Positions 22,608 through 32,124 are shown, numbered from the stretch's first letter. The stretch is DNA of 64,000 nt from Bacteroidia bacterium (GCA_030427865.1 JAUICK010000011.1:1-64000); one strand, 5' to 3'. Notes: generated by a model not told the origin, from the letters alone. Made by a program: numbers and translations.

Positions 22608-24074
22608 TTAGTTGTTTTTTAGTTGATTAAAACAATTTTTTACTTCTTCTAAATCATCAAAATGAGTTCTTAAACCATTTATTTCTTGATAATTTTCGTG
22701 TCCTTTTCCTGCAATTAAAATGATATCTCCGTTTTCAGAAAACTTGCAAGCTGTTTTTATAGCTTGTTTTCTATCTAAAATAGATAGTGTTTTCTTATAA
22801 TTCTCGGCAGCTACCCCAGCTTCCATTTCATCAATAATAACTTGTGCATCTTCTGTTCTTGGATTATCTGAAGTAAATATGGCTTGATTGCTTAATTGCG
22901 AGGCAATATGTGCCATTTTTGGTCTTTTGGTTTTATCTCTATCTCCACCACAACCAACTACAGTTATCAGTTGTTCATTTCCAGTTCTAATATCATTAAT
23001 GGTTTCTAATACATTTTTTAAAGCATCTGGGGTGTGTGCATAATCTACAATTGCAGTAACATTATCATCAGAAACTACATATTCGAAACGACCACTTACA
23101 TTTTCTAACTGACTTACTATGGTTAAGATTTCTAATTTTTCTAAACCTAACAATGCTGCTGTTGCATAAATTGCTAATAGGTTATACGCATTAAAACCTC
23201 CTATTAACTTGGTCCAAACTTCGGTTTCGTTAATTTTTATAAGTGTTCCAGAAAATTGTTTTTCTAAAATTTTAGCTTTGTAATCTGCTATGGTTTTTAA
23301 AGCATAACTGTGTTTTTGGGCTTTAGTGTTCTGCAACATAAAATCACCATTTTTATCATCGATATTTGTTAATGCAAATGCAGATTTAGGCAAACCATCA
23401 AAAAATGCTTTTTTTACATTTCTATATTCTGCAAATGTTTCGTGATAATCTAAGTGATCGTGAGAAAGGTTGGTAAAAATTCCTCCAGCAAATGTTAATC
23501 CTTCTGTTCTTTTTTGATGAATTCCATGAGAACTCACCTCCATAAAACAATAATCCACACCAGCTTCTATCATTTTATCTAAATAACTATTAATAGTTAC
23601 AGAATCTGGAGTTGTATGAGTTGCTTTGAATTCGGTTTCATCAACCAAAATTTTTACAGTTGATAGCAACCCAACTTTATAACCCGCTTTTTTAAATAGT
23701 TGATACAAAAGTGATGCAATAGTAGTTTTTCCATTGGTTCCAGTAACTCCAATAAGTGGTAGTTTTTTAGAGGGATTATCAAAGTAATTTGATGCCATAA
23801 TTGCCAAAGCTGCATTTGCATCTGCAACTTGCACATACGTAACTCCTTCTTTTTTTTCTTTAGGAAAATCTTCACATATAATTGAAGTTGCACCTAAAGA
23901 AATGGCTTTTTCGACATACAAATGACCATCTACAGCTACTCCTTTTTGTGCTACAAAAACATCATTTTTTTTGATTTTTCTCGAATCAAAAACAACAGCA
24001 TTCACATCAATATTTGTATTACCAAACACTTGTTGAATTGCAACTTGATATAATATGTCTTTTAATTTTTTCAG
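22608..24074 (-). CDS. murE: UDP-N-acetylmuramoyl-L-alanyl-D-glutamate--2,6-diaminopimelate ligase, probable CTG start
   Basis: About 488 residues from the proposed start. Adds meso-diaminopimelate to the stem peptide; DNPR in TSDNPRTED is the meso-DAP specificity motif, and the ATP loop is [15 protein letters not shown]. The first standard start codon in frame is GTG at 24029, but the 15 codons before it read [14 protein letters not shown] after an initial CTG, which is the conserved N-terminus of Bacteroidetes MurE. No ATG, GTG or TTG occurs between the in-frame stop upstream and this region. CTG at 24072-24074 lies one base after the PBP stop, ideal for coupling. Start at CTG is inference; 24029 is the fallback. 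Confidence 0.9.
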   Translation of the reverse strand: MKKLKDILYQVAIQQVFGNTNIDVNAVVFDSRKIKKNDVFVAQKGVAVDGHLYVEKAISLGATSIICEDFPKEKKEGVTYVQVADANAALAIMASNYFDNPSKKLPLIGVTGTNGKTTIASLLYQLFKKAGYKVGLLSTVKILVDETEFKATHTTPDSVTINSYLDKMIEAGVDYCFMEVSSHGIHQKRTEGLTFAGGIFTNLSHDHLDYHETFAEYRNVKKAFFDGLPKSAFALTNIDDKNGDFMLQNTKAQKHSYALKTIADYKAKILEKQFSGTLIKINETEVWTKLIGGFNAYNLLAIYATAALLGLEKLEILTIVSQLENVSGRFEYVVSDDNVTAIVDYAHTPDALKNVLETINDIRTGNEQLITVVGCGGDRDKTKRPKMAHIASQLSNQAIFTSDNPRTEDAQVIIDEMEAGVAAENYKKTLSILDRKQAIKTACKFSENGDIILIAGKGHENYQEINGLRTHFDDLEEVKNCFNQLKNN

Positions 24075-24075
24075 T

Positions 24076-26097
24076 TTATGACAATTTTAAAATAATGGTT
24101 TTCCCTTTAACTAATTTTTCTCCTTTTTTAAGTGATTGAGATTTTACTTTTCCTACTCCAGAGAGTTTTACTTTTAATCCGATATTTTCTAATAAAGACA
24201 GTGCATCCATTCCAGACATTCCGCTTACATCTGGAACTTCTTGATATTCTTTATTTATTTTTTTATTAAAATTTTGATATTGTTTTTCTATCTCTGCAAA
24301 TTGCACCTCATCATCTACAGCTTGCTTATCAACAGGAGTTGTGGTATAAATTTTTTGAGCAATTTCTTTAAAAACTGGGGCAGCAACAGTAGCACCATAA
24401 TATCCTTTTTCTTTCTTCGGATCGTGAATTACAACCACACAAGTGTACTTAGGCTTATCTGCAGGAAAAAAACCTGCAAAAGATGCTACATAATGTTTCG
24501 TAGAATAATAACCACCTTCCCACTCTCCATTACTGTTTTTAGTTCTTGGAATATACTTTTTTGCAGTTCCTGTTTTTCCTGCCATAGAAAAGTTAGGTGA
24601 ATAAATATTATCTGCGGTTCCTTTTATAACCACATTTTCCATTACCTTTCGAATCTTTTTTAAAGTTTCTTCTGAGGCAATTTTTGGGTTCACAATTTCT
24701 GTTTCAAATATTTTTTCTGTTTTATCTTCTCTTCTCAACTCCTTAATAAACCTTGGCTTTACCATAACTCCATCATTAGCAACAGCATTATAAAACATTA
24801 ATGTTTGCATTGCTGTTACAGAAACACCATACCCCCAAGACATCCATTCTAATGAAATTTTATTCCATCTTTTTTTATCTTTTGGATTAGGAACATAAGG
24901 TTGTCCTTCTCCTTTAATTTGAAAGCCAATAGGTTTTGTAAAACCGTATTCTTCTAATTTCGAAACGAATTTTTCTGGCTTATCATCATAATACTTTCGA
25001 ATTAACTTTACAATTCCTACATTAGACGAAACTTCAAAAACTCTTGCGGCTGATATTTTACCATAACCACCTCTTCTCGAATCTTCTACCTTTCTGTTGT
25101 GAATATATATTTTACCTTTTTCGGTATCTACCACTGTAGCAGTATCTATTACCTTATCATCTAAAGCAATCATTAAACTTGCTAATTTAAAGGTAGAACC
25201 GGGCTCATGACTTTCCCAAACAGCATAATTTCTTTTTTCATAGTAGGTTCCTTTTGAGGTTCTTCCTAAATTAGAAATCGCTTTAATTTCTCCTGTTGCA
25301 GTTTCCATAACCACTGCGCAACCATGATCTGCCTCAAAATACTCCAACTTATTTAACAGGGCATGATGTGTAACATCTTGTATATTTACATCTATTGTTG
25401 TAATAATATCATGGCCATCTATAGGTTCTTTTTCATTTACATCATTAATTGGCTTCCATTGGTTTTTTGCAATTTTCTGTTTCCATCTTAAACCATTTTC
25501 ACCTTGCATATAATCTGCAAAAGCACCTTCTATTCCAGCTCCACCTCTGTAATCATCATATCCAATTGTTCGTTCTGCAATTTTACCTATTGGATGTGCA
25601 CGAACCGTTTTATGTTCTGCTATAAAACCTCCTTTATACACTCCTTTATTAAAGATTGGAAATTGTTTCATCTTTAAATAATCTGTGTATCCAATATTTC
25701 TAGCAATTAAGAGGTATCTACTTTTTTTATTTTTTGCTCTTCTTAGTTTATTTTGATAGAAAGATGGTGATTTACCTAACATTTTTGAAAGCTCTTTAGA
25801 CAAGCCAACTATGTTTTTTTCGAAAACCCCACTTTTTACAGCTGCTACAACATCCATTCTAATCGTGAATTTCGACATCGATGTCGCTAGTAGATTACCA
25901 TCAGCCGCATATACATTACCTTTATTGGCGTAGATAGTATCTTGTTTAACTGTAAGTTCTGTTGAAAGTTTTTTATATTTTTCTCCTTCTGTATATTGAA
26001 TCGTAAAAACACGAAATACAATAGCCAATAAAAAAAGCGTCATAAAAGCAGCTACCAAGTAGAATTTTGTAAGTATGCTTTTTTTGTGAGTTGCCAA
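24076..26097 (-). CDS. ftsI: Class B penicillin-binding protein, FtsI-like transpeptidase with PASTA domain
   Basis: 673 residues. Septal peptidoglycan transpeptidase, FtsW partner. One N-terminal membrane helix (about 11-31), a dimerisation/pedestal domain (about 50-220), and the transpeptidase domain with EPGSTFKLAS (active-site SxxK) near 300, SSN near 353 and KTGTAKKY near 500. The last ~60 residues, from VPDVSGMSGMDALSLLE, form one PASTA domain. The start codon is TTG at 26097, five bases after the ftsL stop, giving MATHKKSILTKFYL; no ATG in frame gives a better N-terminus. Confidence 0.93.
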   Translation of the reverse strand: MATHKKSILTKFYLVAAFMTLFLLAIVFRVFTIQYTEGEKYKKLSTELTVKQDTIYANKGNVYAADGNLLATSMSKFTIRMDVVAAVKSGVFEKNIVGLSKELSKMLGKSPSFYQNKLRRAKNKKSRYLLIARNIGYTDYLKMKQFPIFNKGVYKGGFIAEHKTVRAHPIGKIAERTIGYDDYRGGAGIEGAFADYMQGENGLRWKQKIAKNQWKPINDVNEKEPIDGHDIITTIDVNIQDVTHHALLNKLEYFEADHGCAVVMETATGEIKAISNLGRTSKGTYYEKRNYAVWESHEPGSTFKLASLMIALDDKVIDTATVVDTEKGKIYIHNRKVEDSRRGGYGKISAARVFEVSSNVGIVKLIRKYYDDKPEKFVSKLEEYGFTKPIGFQIKGEGQPYVPNPKDKKRWNKISLEWMSWGYGVSVTAMQTLMFYNAVANDGVMVKPRFIKELRREDKTEKIFETEIVNPKIASEETLKKIRKVMENVVIKGTADNIYSPNFSMAGKTGTAKKYIPRTKNSNGEWEGGYYSTKHYVASFAGFFPADKPKYTCVVVIHDPKKEKGYYGATVAAPVFKEIAQKIYTTTPVDKQAVDDEVQFAEIEKQYQNFNKKINKEYQEVPDVSGMSGMDALSLLENIGLKVKLSGVGKVKSQSLKKGEKLVKGKTIILKLS

Positions 26098-26102
26098 TTT
26101 TA

Positions 26103-26429
26103 TTATTCTTTAATAGTTACTTTAATTTTTTTTGGAGGAGACTGTAAAGGTTGCAAACCTCTTTCTTTTGCTTTTTCTTTGATATTGGATTCCATTTTCA
26201 TTCGCATTAAAATCGTTCCTGTATCTACGTATTCTGCCCTTAACTCTCTTTTCTTTTTATTTAATTCTGAAATTTGAATTACTTTCTTATCTGCTCTATG
26301 AGCACTTGTAATCATTAACAACAGTAACATAACTACAAAAATGATAATTCGCCAATTTTTAAAAGCAGATTCGTCTGTAAGAAAACTTCCTCTTAGAAAA
26401 TCGTACACCCCTTTTTTAACTTTCGACAT
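26103..26429 (-). CDS. ftsL: FtsL-like divisome protein
   Basis: 108 residues. A basic cytoplasmic N-terminus, one transmembrane helix (about 27-43, IIIFVVMLLLLMITSAH) and a periplasmic helix with leucine-zipper character (about 48-85) match FtsL-type proteins that with FtsQ regulate the septal synthase. Sequence identity to E. coli FtsL is not expected; position between rsmH and the class B PBP carries the call. In many genomes the homologue is mislabelled as an S-adenosyl-methyltransferase. Confidence 0.85.
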   Translation of the reverse strand: MSKVKKGVYDFLRGSFLTDESAFKNWRIIIFVVMLLLLMITSAHRADKKVIQISELNKKKRELRAEYVDTGTILMRMKMESNIKEKAKERGLQPLQSPPKKIKVTIKE

Positions 26430-26430
26430 T

Positions 26431-27330
26431 TTATTTTTTTAATGTTGCTACTCTTAATTTAGCGCTGCGAGCCCTATTGTTAATTTTAATTTCCTGTGGG
26501 GTAGGCACTATTAACTTTCCAACTTTTTGTAACGGTTCATTACTATTTCCAAAAACATCTTTCTCAGGCTCGCCACTAAATAATCCTGTTCTTATAAAAC
26601 GTTTTACCAATCTATCTTCTAAAGAGTGATATGAAATTACACTTAACCTTCCTTCTTCTTTTAATAAATTTGGAATTTGCATTAAAAACTCCTTTAACAC
26701 CTCCAACTCTTCATTTACCTCTATTCGAATTGCTTGAAATATTTGCGCTAAAATTTTATGCTCTTTAGCTTTTGGCAAATACCTTTGTAACACTTCTTTT
26801 AACTGAAAACTTGTCTCAATTTTTTGTTCTTCTCTTTTTTCAACTATCGTTTTAGCTATGTTTCTTGAATTTCTCAACTCACCATAGAGAAACAATATTT
26901 CAGCTATTTTTTCTTCTGAATAATTATTAACAATCTCCTTTGCTGATGTTTTCGACTTCTGATTCATCCTCATATCCAAATCACCATCAAAACGAATTGA
27001 AAAACCTCTTTCTGCCTCGTTAAACTGATGAGAAGAAACTCCTAAATCAGCCAAAATCCCATCCACTTTTCGAACTCCATGAAACCTTAAAAATCTTGAG
27101 ATGTATCTAAAATTTTCAGGTATTAATACAAAACGCTCATCATCTATCAAATTATTTTGCGCATCAGGGTCTTGGTCAAAACCAAACAACTTCCCGTTTT
27201 CTCCAAGTTGTTTTAAAATTTCTTTAGAATGACCACCTCCACCAAACGTTACATCCACATAAACACCATCTTTTTTTATTGCAAGCGCATCAACACTTTC
27301 TTGAAGCAAAACTGGATTATGATAACTCAT
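26431..27330 (-). CDS. rsmH: 16S rRNA (cytosine1402-N4)-methyltransferase
   Basis: 299 residues. Methylates N4 of C1402 in 16S rRNA with SAM. DVTFGGGGHSKEIL near 27-40 is the SAM loop, ILADLGVSSHQFN near 93 and VISYHSLEDRLVKRFI near 216 are family signatures, and the C-terminus has NNRARSAKLRVA. It overlaps the end of mraZ by 14 bases and is followed by ftsL after one base. Confidence 0.97.
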   Translation of the reverse strand: MSYHNPVLLQESVDALAIKKDGVYVDVTFGGGGHSKEILKQLGENGKLFGFDQDPDAQNNLIDDERFVLIPENFRYISRFLRFHGVRKVDGILADLGVSSHQFNEAERGFSIRFDGDLDMRMNQKSKTSAKEIVNNYSEEKIAEILFLYGELRNSRNIAKTIVEKREEQKIETSFQLKEVLQRYLPKAKEHKILAQIFQAIRIEVNEELEVLKEFLMQIPNLLKEEGRLSVISYHSLEDRLVKRFIRTGLFSGEPEKDVFGNSNEPLQKVGKLIVPTPQEIKINNRARSAKLRVATLKK

Positions 27331-27784
27331 CGAAATTTGTATTTCCCATTACTTCTTCAGCCAAATCTGCAAAATCATCTGCTGCATCATCAATTGCTTT
27401 TTCGTATTTTTCTTTATCCCAAATCTCAATAATATTTACTGATGACGACATAACTACTTGTTTTTTAATACCAGCAAACGCAAATAAATCTTTAGGAATT
27501 AAAATTCTACCAGAAGCATCCAACTCCACCATTTTCACTCCCGCAGTAAATCTTCTAATAAAATCATTATTCTTTTTCTTAAACTTATTGAGTTTGTTAA
27601 TTTTCTCCATCATCAAATTCCATTCTTTCATCGGATACAACTCTAAACACGGTTGAAAAACAGCTCTTTTTACCACAAAACCATCTTGCAACACAGGAGA
27701 TAGTTGCTTTTTGAAAGCTGACGAAAACATCAATCTTCCCTTAGCATCTGCTTTACACTCGTATGTTCCAATTAGGTTTATCAC
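27317..27784 (-). CDS. mraZ: Transcriptional regulator MraZ
   Basis: 155 residues with two SpoVT-AbrB-like domains: GTYECKADAKGRLMF (residues 6-20) and VELDASGRILIPKDLF near 92. MraZ binds short direct repeats in front of its own operon and controls the dcw cluster. It is the first gene of the cluster, and three perfect 10-bp repeats lie 36 bases upstream of its start. Confidence 0.96.
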   Translation of the reverse strand: MINLIGTYECKADAKGRLMFSSAFKKQLSPVLQDGFVVKRAVFQPCLELYPMKEWNLMMEKINKLNKFKKKNNDFIRRFTAGVKMVELDASGRILIPKDLFAFAGIKKQVVMSSSVNIIEIWDKEKYEKAIDDAADDFADLAEEVMGNTNFDELS

Positions 27785-27820
27785 AAAAAAATTAGTTTAT
27801 TAAAATCAAAAATATATAAA

Positions 27821-27850
27821 TTTTACCACTTTTTACCACTTTTTACCACT
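27821..27850 (-). promoter_or_regulatory. MraZ operator: three 10-bp direct repeats
   Basis: On the coding (minus) strand the sequence is GTGGTAAAA repeated three times with an exact 10-base period, matching the layout of known MraZ boxes (TGGGN-type repeats, one helical turn apart). It lies between the candidate promoter and the mraZ start. Basis for the assignment is spacing, position and the TGG core; binding is inferred. Confidence 0.8.
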
Positions 27851-27860
27851 TTGTTAATAA

Positions 27861-27890
27861 ATAACGTATTTGTTAACAATTCATTGCAAA
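27861..27890 (-). promoter_or_regulatory. Candidate promoter of the dcw cluster
   Basis: On the minus strand TTTG (27887-27890) is followed after 18 bases by TACGTTAT (27861-27868), a two-mismatch version of TAnnTTTG. The MraZ repeats are immediately downstream, as expected for repression. Confidence 0.35.
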
Positions 27891-27954
27891 TCAGTTTGAT
27901 TGTTTTTTAATTTTTGAGATTTAGGAAAACATTATCTATTTCATAAAAAAGAAT

Positions 27955-27962
27955 TACATTTG
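27955..27962 (+). promoter_or_regulatory. Candidate -7 box of the hydrolase-engB operon
   Basis: TACATTTG matches TAnnTTTG exactly and lies 23 bases before the start at 27986. No clear -33 box. Confidence 0.4.
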
Positions 27963-27985
27963 CTTTTAAGCGAAATGAAAAATCA

Positions 27986-28750
27986 ATGACTGATAAGTTA
28001 AAAAAGGAAGGAGAGTTTACCTATGCAGAAGCTGGAAAAGGACCTGCAATCATTGTTTTACATGGGTTGATGGGCGCCTTGAGTAATTTTGACCCAACAT
28101 TTAATCACTTTTCAAAAAATGGCTACAACGTTTTAATTCCTGAATTACCTTTATATACATTACCTTTATTAAAAACTAACGTTAAAAATTTAGCGCGGTT
28201 TTTAAAGGATTTTATGGAATACAAACAAATTGAAAAAGCCATTTTATTAGGAAATTCTTTAGGTGGCCATATAGCATTATATTTTACAAAACATTATCCT
28301 GAAAAAGTTACTGCTTTGGTACTAACTGGAAGCTCTGGCCTATATGAAAACGCAATGGGAGATAGTTTCCCAAAAAGAGGGAATTACGAATATATAGAGC
28401 AAAAAGCAAAAGATGTTTTCTACGACCCAGCTATTGCTACAAAAGAATTGGTTGATGATGTGTATGCAACAGTAAATGATAGAATAAAAGCTTTAAAAAC
28501 TTTATCTATTGCAAAAAGTGCTATTCGCCATAACATGAAGAATGATTTGCCAAACATGCAACATCCCACTTGTTTAATTTGGGGTAAACAAGACACTGTA
28601 ACTCCACCTGAAGCTGCTGAAGATTTTCACAAACTTTTGCCAAATTCTGATTTATTTTGGATAGATAAATGTGGGCATGCAGCTATGATGGAAAAACCAG
28701 AAGAATTCAACAAAGTTCTTCAAGACTGGTTTATTGCACGAAATATCTAA
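27986..28750 (+). CDS. Alpha/beta hydrolase
   Basis: 254 residues, a compact single-domain hydrolase without signal peptide. Oxyanion loop LHGLMGALSNF near 25, nucleophile elbow LGNSLGGH with Ser near 95, Asp in WGKQDTVTPPE near 200, and His in KCGHAAMMEKPE near 231 give a complete catalytic triad. Similar to BioH/MhpC-type enzymes; substrate unknown. An ATG 10 bases upstream (atgaaaaatcaatga) stops after four codons in another frame, so 27986 is preferred. Followed after six bases by engB, probably one transcript. Confidence 0.85.
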   Translation: MTDKLKKEGEFTYAEAGKGPAIIVLHGLMGALSNFDPTFNHFSKNGYNVLIPELPLYTLPLLKTNVKNLARFLKDFMEYKQIEKAILLGNSLGGHIALYFTKHYPEKVTALVLTGSSGLYENAMGDSFPKRGNYEYIEQKAKDVFYDPAIATKELVDDVYATVNDRIKALKTLSIAKSAIRHNMKNDLPNMQHPTCLIWGKQDTVTPPEAAEDFHKLLPNSDLFWIDKCGHAAMMEKPEEFNKVLQDWFIARNI

Positions 28751-28756
28751 ATTTTT

Positions 28757-29368
28757 ATGAAAATTAAGTCTGCAGAGTTTGTGATGAGTAATAGTAATGT
28801 TACTAAAGCTCCAAAAGATAGAATTCCAGAATATGCTTTTATTGGACGATCTAATGTCGGAAAATCTTCATTAATAAATATGTTGATGGAGCGTAAAGAT
28901 TTAGCAAAAATCTCTGGAAAACCAGGAAAAACACAACTCATCAACCACTTTAAGATTAATGACGAATGGTTTTTAGTAGACCTACCAGGTTATGGGTATG
29001 CTCAAGTTTCTAAAAAGAAAAGAGTTATTTTTCAGTATTTTATAGAAAATTACTTTAAAGAAAGAGAACAATTGGTTTGCACATTTGTTTTGATAGACTC
29101 AAGGCACGATCCTCAGAAAATAGATTTAGATTTTATGCAGTTTTTAGGCGAACAACAACTTCCGTTTTGTATAGTTTTTACCAAGGCAGACAAGCTAAGT
29201 AGCTCAAAACTCAACAAGCAGATTACTTCTTACAAAAAGAAATTATTACAGTATTGGGAGTCGCTACCAACTTCTTTTATCACATCATCATCTACAGGTT
29301 TTGGTAGAGATGAGTTTTTAAATTTTATTGAAGGAGTTAATGAAGATGTAAAAGATAATTTTAAATAG
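28757..29368 (+). CDS. engB: Ribosome biogenesis GTPase EngB/YsxC/YihA
   Basis: 203 residues, the standard length. Small TRAFAC GTPase needed for assembly of the large ribosomal subunit. G1 loop GRSNVGKSS (30-38), G2 Thr in GKTQLINHF, G3 DLPGYGYAQV near 75-84, G4 TKAD near 146 and G5 SS near 175 are all present. Part of a run of plus-strand genes 27986-31886. Confidence 0.96.
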   Translation: MKIKSAEFVMSNSNVTKAPKDRIPEYAFIGRSNVGKSSLINMLMERKDLAKISGKPGKTQLINHFKINDEWFLVDLPGYGYAQVSKKKRVIFQYFIENYFKEREQLVCTFVLIDSRHDPQKIDLDFMQFLGEQQLPFCIVFTKADKLSSSKLNKQITSYKKKLLQYWESLPTSFITSSSTGFGRDEFLNFIEGVNEDVKDNFK

Positions 29369-29394
29369 CTTTTTTCTGTTTTTTAAAATGATAA

Positions 29395-30081
29395 ATGCGA
29401 TCTACTAAAGAAAATTTACAAGTTTTATTTGAAGACAATCACATTATAATTGTGAATAAAAGAGCGGGAGATATTACACAAGGTGATAAAACCGGTGACA
29501 AACCTTTAAGCGAAGTTGTTAAAGAATATATTAAAGATAAATACAGCAAATTAGGCAATGTTTATTTAGGAGTTGTACATCGTTTAGACAGACCCACATC
29601 TGGAGTTATCATTTTTGCAAGAACCTCTAAAGCTTTAGAACGCCTGAATAAAATGTTACGAGATAAAGTCGTTAACAAAACCTATTGGGCTGTTGTAAAA
29701 AATCATCCTAAGAGAGAAAAAGACACTTTAATTAATTTCCTAAAAAAGAATCCTAAAAATAATAAATCTTCAGTATTTAATAAAGAAATTACTGGAAGTA
29801 AAAGAGCTGTTTTACATTATAAAGTGATTCAAAAATTAGAAAACTATTCTTTATTAGAAGTTAATTTAGAAACTGGAAGACATCATCAAATTCGCGCACA
29901 ATTATCATCTATGGGTTGTGCCATTAAAGGAGATTTAAAATATGGATTTCCAAGAAGCAATAAAGATGGAAGCATCCATTTACATGCTAAAAAAATAGAA
30001 TTTACACATCCTGTGAGTAAAGAAACTATAAAAATTACAGCACCATTACCAAATGATGTTATTTGGAACGCTTGTAACTAA
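29395..30081 (+). CDS. RluA-family 23S rRNA/tRNA pseudouridine synthase
   Basis: 228 residues. Isomerises specific uridines to pseudouridine in RNA. The catalytic motif is VVHRLDRPTSGVIIF near 60-74, with the Asp nucleophile in HRLDR. LETGRHHQIRAQLSSMG near 160 and IHLHAKKIEFTHP near 195 are the other family motifs. There is no S4 domain, as in RluC/RluA-short forms. The RNA target cannot be told from the sequence. Confidence 0.92.
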   Translation: MRSTKENLQVLFEDNHIIIVNKRAGDITQGDKTGDKPLSEVVKEYIKDKYSKLGNVYLGVVHRLDRPTSGVIIFARTSKALERLNKMLRDKVVNKTYWAVVKNHPKREKDTLINFLKKNPKNNKSSVFNKEITGSKRAVLHYKVIQKLENYSLLEVNLETGRHHQIRAQLSSMGCAIKGDLKYGFPRSNKDGSIHLHAKKIEFTHPVSKETIKITAPLPNDVIWNACN

Positions 30082-30110
30082 TTGGTATCTTTAGAAAAAT
30101 ATTTTTGTAA

Positions 30111-31142
30111 ATGAACTTTTTAAAATATTGTACTGTTTTAACATTACCTGTTGTGGTATACATTTCTTTTTACAATTATGGCTGGTGGACTTATTTACCA
30201 ATTTTTTATGTCTTTGGGTTTGTTCCTTTTATCGAGTTTTTTATAAAACCTAACAAGAAAAACTTATCAAAAGAAGAAGAAAAAATTGAAAAGAAAAACA
30301 AGAATTACACTTACTTATTGTATGCAACTTTACCTATTCAAATTATTTTTTTAATACTTTTTTTAAATGTAATCCAAGAGCCTAATTTATCTACCTTAGA
30401 AATTAGTGGAAGAATTTTAGCAATGGGAATTTTATGTGGAGTAATGGGCATTAATGTTGGCCATGAGTTAGGACATAGAAACAATAGGTTTGATGAACTT
30501 ATTGGAGAAATATTATTACTATCTTCATTAAACACCCATTTTTTACCCTATCATAATGGAGGACATCATTTTAATGTAGCTACTCCAGAAGATGCAGCCA
30601 CAGCAAGAAAAAATGAATGGATTTTCTCTTTTTGGATTCGTTCTCACTTTACAAGTTATGTACAAGCCTGGAAATTAGAAAATAAACGAATGAAGTCTGA
30701 AAACAGATCTTGGTTCCATCATCAAAATAGAATGTTAATCTATACTTTTTGTAATATCTTTTTAATTGCTTTGATTTATTTTTTCTTCGGACAATTTGCT
30801 ACGTTATCTTTTATTGCTGCTGCAAGTATTGGTATTGTTTTGTTAGAAACCGTAAACTACATAGAGCACTATGGTTTGCTTAGAAAAAAGAATGAAAACG
30901 GAAGATACGAACGTGTAAAAAGAAATCATTCTTGGAATTCAGACCATCAAGTTGGGCAAGCATTGTTATTTAATTTATCACGTCATTCAGATCATCATTA
31001 TAATGGTGCAAAACATTACCAGCTCTTAAAATCTTTACCAGAAAGCCCGCAAATGCCAACAGGTTATCCAGGAATGATGCTACTTTCGCTCTTACCTCCA
31101 TTATGGTTTTGGGTGATGAATAAAAGAATAAAAAATCTGTAA
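30111..31142 (+). CDS. AlkB-like membrane di-iron hydroxylase (alkane 1-monooxygenase family)
   Basis: 343 residues with about six hydrophobic segments. Three histidine-rich motifs of the AlkB/XylM group: GHELGHRNN near 122, HNGGHHFNVATPEDAATAR near 145, and LSRHSDHHYNGAKHYQ near 285; NYIEHYGL near 248 is the NYxEHYG motif specific to AlkB-type hydroxylases. Likely inserts oxygen into a hydrocarbon or lipid chain. No rubredoxin gene is adjacent. Real substrate unknown; lipid tailoring is as possible as alkane use. Confidence 0.85.
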   Translation: MNFLKYCTVLTLPVVVYISFYNYGWWTYLPIFYVFGFVPFIEFFIKPNKKNLSKEEEKIEKKNKNYTYLLYATLPIQIIFLILFLNVIQEPNLSTLEISGRILAMGILCGVMGINVGHELGHRNNRFDELIGEILLLSSLNTHFLPYHNGGHHFNVATPEDAATARKNEWIFSFWIRSHFTSYVQAWKLENKRMKSENRSWFHHQNRMLIYTFCNIFLIALIYFFFGQFATLSFIAAASIGIVLLETVNYIEHYGLLRKKNENGRYERVKRNHSWNSDHQVGQALLFNLSRHSDHHYNGAKHYQLLKSLPESPQMPTGYPGMMLLSLLPPLWFWVMNKRIKNL

Positions 31143-31148
31143 TTAAAC

Positions 31149-31886
31149 ATGTCTCAAGAAAAAAAGGTTTCAGAAGCCATAAAGTACAGGCGTTCTGTAA
31201 GAATTTTTGATGCTCAAAAACCAATTGATACACATACTGTAAAAAAATGTTTGGAACTTGCTGCATTAGCACCCAACAGCAGCAATATGCAATTGTGGGA
31301 ATTTTATCATATTACATCTAAAGATGTTATTGACAAAATTGCGCCTTATTGTTTCAACCAAAATGCAGCAAAAACAGCCCAACAATTAGTCGTTTTTGTA
31401 GTTCGAAAAGATTTATGGAAACAAAGAGCCAAAGCCAATTTACAATATATGGATACCGTTTTCGGTAAAAACAATCCTAAAGCAGAACAAAGCAGCAGAG
31501 AAAAAGTAGCAAGAAATTATTATGGAAAAATAATTCCGTTTGCGTATGCAGAGTTCTTAGGCATTTTAGGTTTTCTAAAATATCTGATGATTTTAATTAT
31601 CGGACTTTTTAAACCCATCTACAGAGAAGTTCGAAAAAGTGATATGCGCATTGTTGCTCATAAAACCTGTGGTTTAGCAGCAGAGAATTTTATGATTTCT
31701 ATGGCTGCAAAAGGTTACGATACTTGCCCAATGGAAGGTTCAGACACTTGGCGTGTAAAAAATTTATTAGGATTGCCTTTTTCTTCAGAAATTAACATGA
31801 TTGTTTCTTGCGGAATTAGAACCGAAAAAGGAGTTTATGGCGAGCGTTTTAGAATTCCTTTTGAGGAAGTTTATAAAGAGGTTTAA
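31149..31886 (+). CDS. Nitroreductase-family flavoprotein
   Basis: 245 residues. FMN-dependent oxidoreductase: KYRRSVRIFDAQKP near 12-25 and AALAPNSSNMQLWEFYHI near 40-57 make the flavin and phosphate contacts; CGLAAENFMISMAAKGYDTCPMEG (here in two parts, near 175 and 187) is the family's dimer-interface region. There is an insert (about 105-155) with a hydrophobic stretch that is not in classical NfsB. Starts six bases after the AlkB-like gene, so the two are probably cotranscribed; a redox link is possible. Confidence 0.82.
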   Translation: MSQEKKVSEAIKYRRSVRIFDAQKPIDTHTVKKCLELAALAPNSSNMQLWEFYHITSKDVIDKIAPYCFNQNAAKTAQQLVVFVVRKDLWKQRAKANLQYMDTVFGKNNPKAEQSSREKVARNYYGKIIPFAYAEFLGILGFLKYLMILIIGLFKPIYREVRKSDMRIVAHKTCGLAAENFMISMAAKGYDTCPMEGSDTWRVKNLLGLPFSSEINMIVSCGIRTEKGVYGERFRIPFEEVYKEV

Positions 31887-32123
31887 TTATTTTAACCTAT
31901 AAAATTCTTCTAACTTTTTTCTTGCATCAATTATTATTTTACCATAATTTTTTAGAAAAGGTTCTGCTAATTCCTTTTCTAAAGCACTCTCTAAACCCCA
32001 CAAGGCGTAAGTGTCTGAATTCCTGTTTTCAAAAGGAATATCTTTTGTAAATTCAGTAACAAACTCGAAAAGAACTAATGCCTCTTCTTTTTTTAGTTTA
32101 ATAATAACTTGTTCTTCTTTCAT
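31887..32123 (-). CDS. Small conserved-looking cytoplasmic protein
   Basis: 78 residues, no signal or membrane segment. Charged and helical in pattern (IKLKKEEALVLFEFVTEF; NYGKIIIDARKKLEEFYRL). No domain recognised. It starts one base downstream of the stop of the penicillin acylase-like gene (32125), so it is cotranscribed with it, and its stop abuts the convergent nitroreductase gene. Confidence 0.6.
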   Translation of the reverse strand: MKEEQVIIKLKKEEALVLFEFVTEFTKDIPFENRNSDTYALWGLESALEKELAEPFLKNYGKIIIDARKKLEEFYRLK

Positions 32124-32124
32124 A

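Noticed and set aside
27821..27850. Direct repeats as a small CRISPR
   Set aside because: Unit is 10 bases with no spacers; position in front of mraZ explains it.
30085..30110. TATTTTTG just before the AlkB-like gene as its promoter
   Set aside because: It ends only three bases before the ATG, which would make a leaderless or truncated message; cotranscription from upstream is more likely.
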